The notes below the pieces were generated by a model. The model was not told where the DNA came from. It ran no database searches and saw nothing but the letters and a program-made list of their open reading frames with translations. Shown piece after piece: positions 30,878-38,027 of a stretch of DNA of 64,000 nucleotides. Positions within the stretch are counted from its first letter, which is position 1. Each line of letters opens with the position of its first letter. This DNA is from Hydrocarboniphaga sp. (GTDB lineage Bacteria; Pseudomonadota; Gammaproteobacteria; Nevskiales; Nevskiaceae), in the NCBI RefSeq assembly GCF_028291725.1, contig NZ_JAQGNT010000011.1, positions 1-64,000 of the forward strand, read 5' to 3'. A program made the position numbers and the translations under genes.

Positions 30878-31033
30878 TGAACTTTCCACGCGACTCTCTC
30901 TCTAATCCCCTGAGTGTGGACCTCTCCCTTCCCACACTCCCCGCCGTCACTCCCTCGGCGGGTCCGGTTTCCCCCAAGCCGGAGCTTGTTGCCCCGCGAG
31001 TCTCCCCCCGGCTCGCGGGGCTTTTTCTTTTTA
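30878..31033 (+). ncRNA. Candidate regulatory small RNA with four C/U-rich loops (polA-engB locus)
   Basis: Between polA (+) and engB (-) is a 358 bp gap. After an AT-rich lead (30776-30835) come four successive hairpins: GAGTGTGG/CCACACTC (30912-30939), CCCGCCG/CGGCGGG (30940-30962), CCGGTTT/AAGCCGG with one G-U pair (30964-30982) and the terminator stem (30991-31021). Every loop is C/U-rich (CCTCTCCC, CACTCCCT, CCCCC, TCTCCCCCC) and could pair with Shine-Dalgarno sequences. No reading frame explains the gap. The position is that of Spot 42 in enterobacteria and ErsA in Pseudomonas, and, as I recall, of sX13 in Xanthomonas, which also has C-rich loops. The 5' end is a guess from a TACAAAAT -10-like element at 30864. 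Confidence 0.75.
30991..31033 (+). terminator. Strong intrinsic terminator ending the candidate small RNA
   Basis: GCCCCGCGAG (30991-31000) pairs perfectly with CTCGCGGGGC (31012-31021), followed by TTTTTCTTTTT. This is the best intrinsic terminator in the window and faces rightward. It is 260 bp past polA, so it most likely ends the small RNA rather than the polA mRNA alone. Confidence 0.9.
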
Positions 31034-31089
31034 GAAGGCGTTTCACTTCAGCAGCTGAAAACGCGCTTCCAAAAGATAGTTATCAAGCC

Positions 31090-31710
31090 CTAGCCCGCCA
31101 GCTCCACTCCGGCTTCGCTGGCCAGCAGCCCGGCCAGCTTGGCCCGCGCCTCGTCCAGGCCTTGATGGCTGCTCGACGAGAACAGTTGCACGCTCGCCGA
31201 GCTGCCCATGTCTTTCAAGCCTTTCCGGGTCGCCAGCAGTACGTTCTTGGACGCGCCATAACCGAGCTTGTCGGCCTTGGTCAGCAGGATGTGGCAGTTG
31301 CGCCGCGCGCCGACTGCCCAGGCCAGCATCTGCTGGTCGTAGTCAGTCAGCGGGTGGCGGCAATCCATGACCAGGAACAGGCCGCGCAGGTTGATCCGCT
31401 GTTCGACGTAGCCACCGACCAGCCGGCCCCAGCTTTTGCGCATAGGCTCGGGGACGGAGGCATAGCCGTAGCCCGGGAGATCGGCCAGGCGCGAGGCGTC
31501 GCCGAGGCCGAACAGGTTGATCAACTGGGTGCGGCCCGGTGTCTTGGACACGCGCGCCAGGCCGTGACGGCCGCATACCGCGTTGAGCGCACTGGACTTG
31601 CCGGCGTTCGAGCGGCCAGCGAAAGCGACCTCCGGCAGGTCGTCGTCGGGCAACTGGGTGAGCTGGGCGCAGGAAAGAAGAAACTGCGCCTGGGAAAAGG
31701 GATTCTGCAT
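31090..31710 (-). CDS. engB: Ribosome biogenesis GTP-binding protein EngB (YsxC/YihA)
   Basis: 206 residues, a TRAFAC GTPase needed for large-subunit assembly. G1 is AGRSNAGKSSALNAV, G2 region SKTPGRTQLINLF, G3 DLPGYGYA and G4 LLTKADKL. The order polA-(small RNA)-engB, with engB on the opposite strand, is conserved across gammaproteobacteria. It diverges from the cytochrome c4 gene. Confidence 0.97.
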   Translation of the reverse strand: MQNPFSQAQFLLSCAQLTQLPDDDLPEVAFAGRSNAGKSSALNAVCGRHGLARVSKTPGRTQLINLFGLGDASRLADLPGYGYASVPEPMRKSWGRLVGGYVEQRINLRGLFLVMDCRHPLTDYDQQMLAWAVGARRNCHILLTKADKLGYGASKNVLLATRKGLKDMGSSASVQLFSSSSHQGLDEARAKLAGLLASEAGVELAG

Positions 31711-31832
31711 AGACCAACCGGAGTGTAGAGAAGTGTAGAATTACGCCGCCAAATTATCTGGTTAGCGCTGCCACCGCCACTTGGCGGTTTGCGCGGCGCA
31801 CCAGCAGCCAATTGCACCGGGAGCCTCGTTCG

Positions 31833-32486
31833 ATGAAACGCCTTTTTCTGGCGGTGATGTTTGCCGCACCTGTGGTCGTGGGTCTCGCCGGGCCCTTCGC
31901 CGTGCAGGCCGAAGAAGCCGCCGCCAAGGACCCCTTCACCCAGGGCGACGCAACTGCCGGAGCAACCAAGGCGACTCCTTGCGTGGCCTGCCATGGCGCC
32001 GGTGGCAACAGCGCGATGCCGGTCTGGCCGAACCTGGCCAGCCAGGGCTCGAGCTACATCCTGCATCAGCTCAAGGCTTTCAAATCCGGCGAGCGCAAGA
32101 ATCCGATCATGGCCGCACAGGCGGCCAATCTGTCGGATGCCGACATGGCCGACATCGCCGCCTACATGAGCCTCCAGAAAGTGCGCCCGGGCCTGGCCAG
32201 CAAGGACGCGGTTGCGCTCGCCGAGCCGATTTTCCGCGGTGGTGATGCCACGCGCGGCATCCCCGCCTGCGCCAGCTGCCACGGCCCCAAGGGCGCCGGC
32301 AATCCGGCGGCCGCTTATCCGCGCATTGGTGCGCAGCACGATCAGTACGTAGCGGCCTCGCTGACCGCCTACAAGGCCGGGGAACGCGGCGCAGGTGCAC
32401 AGGGTCAGATGATGCAGGCGGTCGCGTCCAAGCTTACGGATCAGGAGATCCAGGCGCTGGCTTCCTACGTCAACGGCCTGCAGTAA
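31833..32486 (+). CDS. Cytochrome c4 (diheme, periplasmic)
   Basis: 217 residues from ATG 31833 (GGGAG upstream). Signal peptide MKRLFLAVMFAAPVVVGLAG, cleaved near AVQAEE. Two class I cytochrome domains follow, with haem motifs CVACHG and CASCHG about 110 residues apart, each with a distal Met (NPIMAAQA and QMMQAVA). c4 carries electrons to terminal oxidases. The pairing with dsbA downstream (30 bp) and divergent engB is conserved in Pseudomonas and relatives. Confidence 0.94.
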   Translation: MKRLFLAVMFAAPVVVGLAGPFAVQAEEAAAKDPFTQGDATAGATKATPCVACHGAGGNSAMPVWPNLASQGSSYILHQLKAFKSGERKNPIMAAQAANLSDADMADIAAYMSLQKVRPGLASKDAVALAEPIFRGGDATRGIPACASCHGPKGAGNPAAAYPRIGAQHDQYVAASLTAYKAGERGAGAQGQMMQAVASKLTDQEIQALASYVNGLQ

Positions 32487-32516
32487 GGGCTCCCCGCCTC
32501 CTACCGGAACCGATCC

Positions 32517-33164
32517 ATGCGCGTCTTCCTGCGGTCGCTCGTCGCCTGCCTGAGCTTTGCCACATTCGCCTGCACGGCAGCCGATGCCACCGATTACAAG
32601 GAAGGCGAACAGTATAAAGAGGTGCGCGAGAAGCAACCGGTGCCGGACAAGAAACGTGTCCAGGTCGAAGAGATCTTCTGGTATGGCTGCCAGCACTGCT
32701 TCCATTTCGATCCGTCGATCGAAGCCTGGAAGAAGACCAAAGCCGGCGACGTTGATTTCGTGCGCATCCCGAACAGCCTCGGCCGGCCCGAGGGTGTGGT
32801 TCACCAGAAGGCGTTCTACACCGCCGAGGCCCTCGGCATCGGCGACAAGATCCACGTGCCGCTGTTCAACGGCATCCACGAGCAGCATCTGCCGCTGTAT
32901 ACCCAGGACGCGATCCGCACGTTCTTCAACCAGCAGACCGGCATCATGCCGGACCTGTTCGACGCGACTTTCACCGGCTTCGCCGTCGACAGCCGCGTGC
33001 GCCGCGCCGACGGCCTGATGAAGGCCTACGGCATCTCCAGCGTTCCGGCGATCGTCGTCGGCGGCAAATACACGACCAACGCGAGCATGGCCGGCAATTT
33101 CGAGGGCATGATCAAGGTCACCGACTTCCTGATCGACAAGGTTCGTCAAGAACAGAAGAAGTAA
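32517..33164 (+). CDS. dsbA: Thiol:disulfide interchange protein DsbA
   Basis: 215 residues. Signal peptide MRVFLRSLVACLSFATFACT, then a thioredoxin fold with the helical insert. The active site is FWYGCQHCFHFDP, so the two residues between the cysteines are Gln-His rather than the usual Pro-His. The cis-Pro loop is SSVPAIVVGGKY. DsbA introduces disulfides into exported proteins and would act on the secreted proteases in this region. A good terminator follows at 33216. Confidence 0.95.
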   Translation: MRVFLRSLVACLSFATFACTAADATDYKEGEQYKEVREKQPVPDKKRVQVEEIFWYGCQHCFHFDPSIEAWKKTKAGDVDFVRIPNSLGRPEGVVHQKAFYTAEALGIGDKIHVPLFNGIHEQHLPLYTQDAIRTFFNQQTGIMPDLFDATFTGFAVDSRVRRADGLMKAYGISSVPAIVVGGKYTTNASMAGNFEGMIKVTDFLIDKVRQEQKK

Positions 33165-33215
33165 GCCATCGCCCGGCGCATGATCAGCCCGTTGCGAAGA
33201 CTGATCGCGATCGAG

Positions 33216-33249
33216 AAAGCCCGGCTCATCGCCGGGCTTTTTAATTGTT
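33216..33249 (+). terminator. Intrinsic terminator after dsbA
   Basis: AAAGCCCGGC (33216-33225) pairs perfectly with GCCGGGCTTT (33231-33240) around TCATC, followed by TTAATTGTTT. It lies 51 bp past the dsbA stop and just before the peptidase gene, whose longest frame runs through it. Confidence 0.88.
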
Positions 33250-33266
33250 TGGTGGGGGGTTTGACG

Positions 33267-34127
33267 GTGAGTCTGATGGCGGACGAGGCGGTGGCCGCTG
33301 CGACGCCGCTGAGCTCCGCTGACCAGGCCTGCGAACAGTTGGGCGCGCGCCTGCAGAGCATCCAGGTGGCCGACTGCAAGCGCCTGCAGCTGATCGCTGG
33401 CGCCGGCGCCAGCCGCGAGGGGCGGCCGATGCTCTACCGCGATTTTCCGCCGTCACGCCGGCCGCACCGGCCAAGCCGCGTGCTGCTGATCGGCGGTATT
33501 CACGGCGACGAGTTATCGGCGGTCAGCATCGTGTTCCAGTGGATGCGCAAGCTCGAGCAAGAGCGTCTGCAGCCGTTCTACTGGCGGGTGATACCGAGCG
33601 CCAACCCGGACGGGCTGTTCGCGGAACCGGCCAGCCGAGTCAATCGCGGCGGTGTCGATCTGAACCGCAATTTCCCGAGCGCCGACTGGGATCGCCGCGC
33701 GCTGGCGTACTGGCGGGCCAAGACGCAGGCCGATCCGCGGCGCTACCCGGGCAAGGCGGCCTTGTCCGAGCCGGAGACGCGCTGGCTCGCAGAACAGATC
33801 GGCGAGTTCAAACCCGATGCGATTGTGTCGGTGCACGCGCCCTACGGCGTGCTCGACTACGACGGCCCGCCCGATCCGCCGCAGCGTTTCGGCTATCTGC
33901 GCCTGCATCCGCTGGGTACGTATCCGGGATCGCTGGGCAACTACGCCGGTATCGACCTGGGGCTGCCGGTGATCACGCTGGAACTGCCGCATGCCGGCGC
34001 GATGCCAACGCCGGCGCAGTCGCAGCGCATCTGGTCGGACATGATCGGCTGGCTGCAGCAGAACCTGCCGACCGGTGAACCGCCCTTGTACCGGCAGCCC
34101 GACGACAGCCTGTGGCTCAATCGCTGA
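33267..34127 (+). CDS. M14-family zinc peptidase/amidase (MpaA-like)
   Basis: 286 residues from GTG 33267, chosen because a GGGGGG run lies 7 bases before it and because the longer frame (from 33180) reads through the dsbA terminator. ATG 33276 is the alternative. The M14 zinc site is GGIHGDE (His and Glu) with the third ligand in VSVHAPYGVLDY; the general base Glu is in ITLELPHAG. NRGGVDLNRNFPS is the substrate-binding Asn-Arg motif. The closest known pattern is murein peptide amidase A, which removes meso-diaminopimelate from recycled peptidoglycan tripeptide. With the chosen start the protein has no signal peptide and is cytoplasmic, as MpaA is. Confidence 0.82.
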   Translation: MSLMADEAVAAATPLSSADQACEQLGARLQSIQVADCKRLQLIAGAGASREGRPMLYRDFPPSRRPHRPSRVLLIGGIHGDELSAVSIVFQWMRKLEQERLQPFYWRVIPSANPDGLFAEPASRVNRGGVDLNRNFPSADWDRRALAYWRAKTQADPRRYPGKAALSEPETRWLAEQIGEFKPDAIVSVHAPYGVLDYDGPPDPPQRFGYLRLHPLGTYPGSLGNYAGIDLGLPVITLELPHAGAMPTPAQSQRIWSDMIGWLQQNLPTGEPPLYRQPDDSLWLNR

Positions 34128-34135
34128 ACCTGCCC

Positions 34136-34166
34136 GTAGGTTGGGGTGAGCGCAGCGAACCCCAAC
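34136..34166 (+). repeat. Single REP-like GTAG palindrome, family A
   Basis: One 31 bp unit: GTAG head, arms GTTGGGG and CCCCAAC, centre TGAGCGCAGCGAA. It differs from the units at 560 and 55324 only in the loop (GCGCAGC instead of GCATCGC) and matches those at 39311. It lies between the convergent MpaA-like and EcsC genes. Confidence 0.88.
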
Positions 34167-34176
34167 ATTCGTGCGA

Positions 34177-35043
34177 TCACGAGTTAGGTGCCGGCAGTGC
34201 CTGCTGTTCCGGCGGCAACGCCGGCATCGACGCCTGCAGGTGCAGCTCGCGATGGCGGTTGCGCAGCCAGCGTTCCTGGAAGCAGTAGCGCGATACCGTC
34301 GCCAGGTCCCACAGGTACCAGGCGTTGACCGAGCCGCCAACCAGCGCGCCGAACACCGGCAAGGCGCCGGCCGCCTTGCGCCAGCCCAGGTGGCGGCCGG
34401 CCTGCATGGCCAGGTTCTGGATACTCAGCATTGCCGCCTCTTTCGCCAGCTCGCGCTCGGCCGCGCGCTCGATGCCGTCGCGCCATGCCGCTTCGCGCGT
34501 GGCGCCCGGCTCCGGCCGCGTCAGCGCCAGCAGCGCCGTGCGCTTTTCTTCTACGGTGTTGGCCGAGGCCAGCGCAAAGATCGCCAGTCCGAGCTGGCGC
34601 CCGGCGACGTTGTGCAGCACTTCGCCGTAGCACAGGCCAATGCGCTGGATGGTGCGGAACGCGAGCACCATCAGGGTCGGAATGTCGGCGACCATGCCGG
34701 CCCCGCCGGCCACTCCGAGCAGGGCGCCGGTGCCGCCGGCGGTGACGCAAGAGCGTCGCCGCACTTTGGCGGCGAGCTGGTCGCAGCGCTGCAGATCGGC
34801 GTTGCGCAGGTCTTCGATGCGCGCGACCCTCGCCTGCTTCAGCAGCGTCGCGTGGCCGGCGAAACGGCCCGCGGTGGATTGCACGCCGTCCAGCGCGATG
34901 CGCAGCGCCGCGGTCGGAATGATGGTCTGCACCGCCTGGCTGGCGGGGCCGGCGGCGCGGCCGAACCAGCGCGTCACCGGAGCAGGCGCCTGCTCCTGCC
35001 AGCGGCGCAGTTCGAGCAGTTGGCTGCGTTCGTATTCGTCCAT
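34177..35043 (-). CDS. EcsC family protein
   Basis: 288 residues from ATG 35043 (MDEYERSQLLELRRWQ). The EcsC domain is recognisable by AAGPASQAVQTIIPTAALRI, the glycine-rich hydrophobic hairpin TGALLGVAGGAGMVADIPTL and AGALPVFGALVGGSVNAW. Several hydrophobic segments suggest membrane association. EcsC proteins are widespread but their function is not settled. The gene starts 7 bp from the left end of a 348 bp repeat element, which therefore contains its promoter region. Confidence 0.85.
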   Translation of the reverse strand: MDEYERSQLLELRRWQEQAPAPVTRWFGRAAGPASQAVQTIIPTAALRIALDGVQSTAGRFAGHATLLKQARVARIEDLRNADLQRCDQLAAKVRRRSCVTAGGTGALLGVAGGAGMVADIPTLMVLAFRTIQRIGLCYGEVLHNVAGRQLGLAIFALASANTVEEKRTALLALTRPEPGATREAAWRDGIERAAERELAKEAAMLSIQNLAMQAGRHLGWRKAAGALPVFGALVGGSVNAWYLWDLATVSRYCFQERWLRNRHRELHLQASMPALPPEQQALPAPNS

Positions 35044-35050
35044 AGATCGC

Positions 35051-35398
35051 TTAGGGCCTGCTAACAATTAGTCGATCGCTGCGTTGCCGCCAAATAGGCG
35101 GCCCGGCAAGGCGCGAGGAGGAGGCATAGTGGTGACTATGGTGACGATGAGGCAATTGGCCCCAAGGTGCGGAGTGACTCAATGTCACTCCGCACTAAGC
35201 CAATTGCCGGCATGGCCGCCTCTTTGGCGGCAACCCGAAGGGCTGGCCCCAAAAAGGGCGCATTGCGGCGTCATTAAAAAGGGCGCATTGCGGCGTCATT
35301 CCCGCCTCATGTATTTCAATACATTTCGTCGGTCATTCCTTGCACTGCGCCCTTTTTGGGGCCAGCGCAGCGACCGCCTAATTGTTAACAGGCCCTAA
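35051..35398. mobile_element. 348 bp MITE-like element with terminal inverted repeats, no protein
   Basis: The ends are 21 bp inverted repeats (35051-35071 and 35378-35398), reading inward TTAGGGCCTG then C or T then TAACAATTAG, with one mismatch; similarity continues to about 41 bp with six mismatches. Inside are a hairpin GTGCGGAGTGA/TCACTCCGCAC (about 35169-35197), GCAATTGG/CCAATTGC flanking it, and a perfect 21 bp inverted repeat at 35242-35262 and 35346-35366. A 25 bp tandem duplication lies at 35251-35300. No convincing gene is present. It occupies most of the 434 bp gap between the EcsC and NRDE genes. No clear target duplication is visible at the ends. Confidence 0.8.
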
Positions 35399-35477
35399 GA
35401 GTAAGGCCTGTGACTGAACCGCGGCGAGCCGGCGGGCGCAGATTGACAGCCGCACCGGGCGCTGCGCAGAGTCGCGC

Positions 35478-36245
35478 ATGTGCCTTATCGCGTTTGCCTG
35501 GCGGACCGATCCCGACCGCCCGCTGGTGCTGATCGCCAACCGCGACGAGAACCACGAGCGCCCGGCCGCCCCGCTCGCGTTCTGGACCGATGCACCGGAG
35601 ATTGCTGCCGGACGCGACCTGCGCGAGCACGGCACTTGGCTCGGCGTCAGCCGCCGCGGTCGCGTGGCGGCGGTGACCAATGTCCGCGAACCCCAGGCTC
35701 TGCTCAAGTATCCGCGGTCGCGCGGCGCGCTGACCACCGACTTTCTGCTCGGCGGCGGCAGCGCGGCCGATCACGCGGCGTCGCTGATGGCCGACGCGAT
35801 GCAGTTCGGCGGTTTCAATCTGCTGCTGTGGGACGGAGCCGAGCTGGTTTATGCGAGCAACCGGCCAATGCCGAACTGGCACCGCGTCGAGCCCGGCGTG
35901 CATGGGCTCAGCAATGCGCAGCTCGACACACCGTGGCCGAAGACGCGCTGGGCGCGCCAGCAGCTGGACGGCTGGATGCACCAGGCATCGGCGGCACCGG
36001 AAACCTTGCTCGATGCGATGACCCGGCGCGATGTCCCGCCCGATGCCGAGCTGCCGGACACCGGAGTCGGTCTGGAGGCCGAGCGCCTGCTGGCGCCGCC
36101 TTTCATCTATCGGCCGGGCTACGGCACGCGCTGCACCAGCTGGCTGCAGATCAAAGGCGGCGGCGCGCAGATCCGCGAACGCCGTTACGACAACCAGGCG
36201 CAGCCCTCCGGCGACAGCGAACTCGAATTCGCATTCACCCCGTAG
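35478..36245 (+). CDS. NRDE family protein (TANGO2-like)
   Basis: 255 residues. It starts MCLIAFAW with the conserved second-position Cys and carries the family-defining LIANRDENHERPAAPLAFW, then GRDLREHGTWLGVSRRGRVA and VTNVREP. Eukaryotic TANGO2 is the relative; proposed roles include haem or lipid handling, but the bacterial function is unknown. The stop TAG (36243-36245) is formed by the GTAG head of a REP palindrome. It converges on the pteridine reductase-like gene. Confidence 0.9.
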   Translation: MCLIAFAWRTDPDRPLVLIANRDENHERPAAPLAFWTDAPEIAAGRDLREHGTWLGVSRRGRVAAVTNVREPQALLKYPRSRGALTTDFLLGGGSAADHAASLMADAMQFGGFNLLLWDGAELVYASNRPMPNWHRVEPGVHGLSNAQLDTPWPKTRWARQQLDGWMHQASAAPETLLDAMTRRDVPPDAELPDTGVGLEAERLLAPPFIYRPGYGTRCTSWLQIKGGGAQIRERRYDNQAQPSGDSELEFAFTP

Positions 36246-36306
36246 CCCGGGTGCAACCCGGGGATTGAGTGCGCCAAGCCATGATCCCGGGTTTCACCCG
36301 GGCTAC
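36242..36306. repeat. Inverted pair of REP-like GTAG palindromes, family B
   Basis: Left unit 36242-36262 is GTAG then CCCGGGTGCAACCCGGG; right unit 36286-36306 is the inverted form with centre TTTCA. The two heads give the stop codons of both flanking convergent genes (TAG at 36243-36245 on plus and 36303-36305 on minus). The family shares only the GTAG head and layout with family A. Confidence 0.85.
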
Positions 36307-37070
36307 GCGAGTCTCAATCCGCCGTCGACCGGAAGAATCGCGCCATTCAAATACGCGGCGTCGGCCGACAACAAAAAGCGTACCGCGCGCGCCACTTCGT
36401 CGCCGCCACCCAGGCGGCCCATCGGGATCCGCGCCAGTTCGGCGCGGCGCTGCGCATCGTCGAGATTGTCGCCGCCGCCCCAGATCATCCGGCCCGGCGC
36501 GATGCCGTTGACGCGGATCTTCGGCGCCAGCTCGACCGCCAGGCTCTCGGTCACCGACCACAGCGCCGCCTTCGCGGCGCAGTAGGCGACGTAGCCCGGC
36601 ATCGGCTTGCGCGCATGAATGTCGAGCAGATTGACGATCGCGGCGCCGTCGCTCATGCGCCGCGCGCAGGCCTGCGCCAGGAACAGCGGGCCTTTCAGAT
36701 TGCTGGCCATCAGTTCGTCGAACTGCGCGTGGCTCAGCGTGTCCAGCGGTGTCGGGTAGAAGCTCGATGCATTGTTGATCAGCGCGTCGAGCCGGCCGTA
36801 GCGTTCGATGGCCGCGGCTGAAATCGCCGCGGGCAGCGCCGCATCGCCCAGATCGCCCCGAAAGCTCGCGGCCGAGGTCGCTCGGCTCGCGTTGAGCTCG
36901 GCTTCCAGCGCCGGAGTCTCGTCGCCGGACCGATAGTGCAGCAGCAGATTCCAGCCGGCCGCATGCAGGTCGCGCGCGATCGCCAGGCCGATACGCCGGC
37001 CGGCACCGGTGATCAGCGCGACCCGCGCACCATCCTGCGGCTCCGGTATCGAAGTTGCGAGCACCTTCAT
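36303..37070 (-). CDS. SDR-family oxidoreductase, pteridine reductase-like
   Basis: 255 residues from ATG 37070, preceded by AGGCAGGCGG; the longer frame has no SDR similarity. The NADP-binding loop is LITGAGRRIGLAIARDL; the TGxxRRIG form is typical of pteridine (dihydrobiopterin/dihydrofolate) reductases such as FolM. NNASSFYPTPL and the catalytic YCAAK follow, then VNGIAPGRMIWGGG. The reaction is likely reduction of a pterin, but other SDR substrates are possible. Its TAG stop lies in the GTAG head of a REP unit. It is divergent from uppP with a 121 bp gap. Confidence 0.85.
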   Translation of the reverse strand: MKVLATSIPEPQDGARVALITGAGRRIGLAIARDLHAAGWNLLLHYRSGDETPALEAELNASRATSAASFRGDLGDAALPAAISAAAIERYGRLDALINNASSFYPTPLDTLSHAQFDELMASNLKGPLFLAQACARRMSDGAAIVNLLDIHARKPMPGYVAYCAAKAALWSVTESLAVELAPKIRVNGIAPGRMIWGGGDNLDDAQRRAELARIPMGRLGGGDEVARAVRFLLSADAAYLNGAILPVDGGLRLA

Positions 37071-37191
37071 CCGCCTGCCTCTATCATGAGTCCCGTTTTG
37101 TCGTATCGATTGTCGCCCAAGATGCCGCGCCATGTGCGCCGCTTGCGGCGGTCCGGCCCACCCACCGACCCGTTCCCCGTAGCCCATCTCG

Positions 37192-37965
37192 ATGCTAGAT
37201 GCCCTGCTGCTCGGCCTTATCGAAGGCCTGACCGAATTCCTGCCGATCTCCAGTACCGGCCATTTGCTGATCGCCGAACACTGGCTGGGCCAGCGCTCCG
37301 ACCTGTTCAACATCGTGATCCAGGCCGGCGCGATTCTGGCCGTGACCCTGGTCTATCGCGCGCGCTTGTTCGAGCTGGCCGGCGGCTGGCGCAGGCCCGA
37401 GCCGCGCGACTACACGCTGAAGCTCGCGGGCTCGTTCGCGGTGACTGCGGTGCTGGGCCTGATCGTCAAGAAACTCGGCTTCAAGCTGCCCGAAACGGTG
37501 ACACCGGTCGCGATCGCGCTGATCGTCGGCGGCTTCGCGATCTTCATCATCGAGGCCTGGGCAAAGCGGCAGCCGCCCCGCGACACCGTGACCTGGAAGC
37601 TGGCGATCGCGGTCGGGATCGCGCAGGTGATCGCCGGTGTATTCCCGGGCACTTCGCGTTCGGCTGCTGCGATCTTCGCCGCGATGCTGTTCGGTCTCAC
37701 CGATCGCGGCAAGGCCGCGGAGTTCGCGTTCCTGGTCGGCATCCCGACGATGTTCGCGGCCAGCGCGGTCGAGACGCTCAGCCTCTACAAAAACGGCGGT
37801 CTGCAGACCGAATCCGGCAGCGAACTCGCCGTCGCCATCGTCGTCTCCGCCATCACCGGCTTCATCTCGGTGAAGTGGTTGCTGCGCTACGTCTCGACCC
37901 ACGACTTCAAGGTGTTCGCCTGGTACCGCATCGCGCTCGGTGTCCTGCTGCTGGCGCTGCTCTAG
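37192..37965 (+). CDS. uppP: Undecaprenyl-diphosphatase UppP (BacA)
   Basis: 257 residues, integral membrane protein with about eight helices. It removes a phosphate from undecaprenyl diphosphate so the lipid carrier can be reused for peptidoglycan and other glycans; overexpression gives bacitracin resistance. Signature motifs are LIEGLTEFLPISSTGHLLIA near the N-terminus and GVFPGTSRSAAAIFAAMLFG, with the catalytic Glu/Ser/His/Arg set. It stands alone upstream of the ompA-like gene. Confidence 0.96.
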   Translation: MLDALLLGLIEGLTEFLPISSTGHLLIAEHWLGQRSDLFNIVIQAGAILAVTLVYRARLFELAGGWRRPEPRDYTLKLAGSFAVTAVLGLIVKKLGFKLPETVTPVAIALIVGGFAIFIIEAWAKRQPPRDTVTWKLAIAVGIAQVIAGVFPGTSRSAAAIFAAMLFGLTDRGKAAEFAFLVGIPTMFAASAVETLSLYKNGGLQTESGSELAVAIVVSAITGFISVKWLLRYVSTHDFKVFAWYRIALGVLLLALL

Positions 37966-37969
37966 GCTT

Positions 37970-37997
37970 TTGACCACTCAATCCAGGCCCGTATACT
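37970..37997 (+). promoter_or_regulatory. Sigma-70 type promoter of the OmpA-like gene
   Basis: TTGACC (37970-37975), 16 bp spacer, TATACT (37992-37997), about 30 bp before the start codon. This is one of the clearest vegetative promoters in the window and fits a highly expressed outer-membrane protein. Confidence 0.75.
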
Positions 37998-38027
37998 CCG
38001 GACTGAACAGTCTCAGGGAGTGGACTA

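Noticed and set aside
31521-33149. 542-residue minus-strand frame over cytochrome c4 and dsbA
   Set aside because: Both plus-strand genes have complete motifs, signal peptides and conserved synteny with engB; the antisense frame has no family features.
35084-35398. 104-residue open frame on the plus strand within the MITE-like element
   Set aside because: It simply reads through the internal repeats and the right terminal repeat, has no ribosome site and no recognisable domain; the repeat structure explains the sequence.
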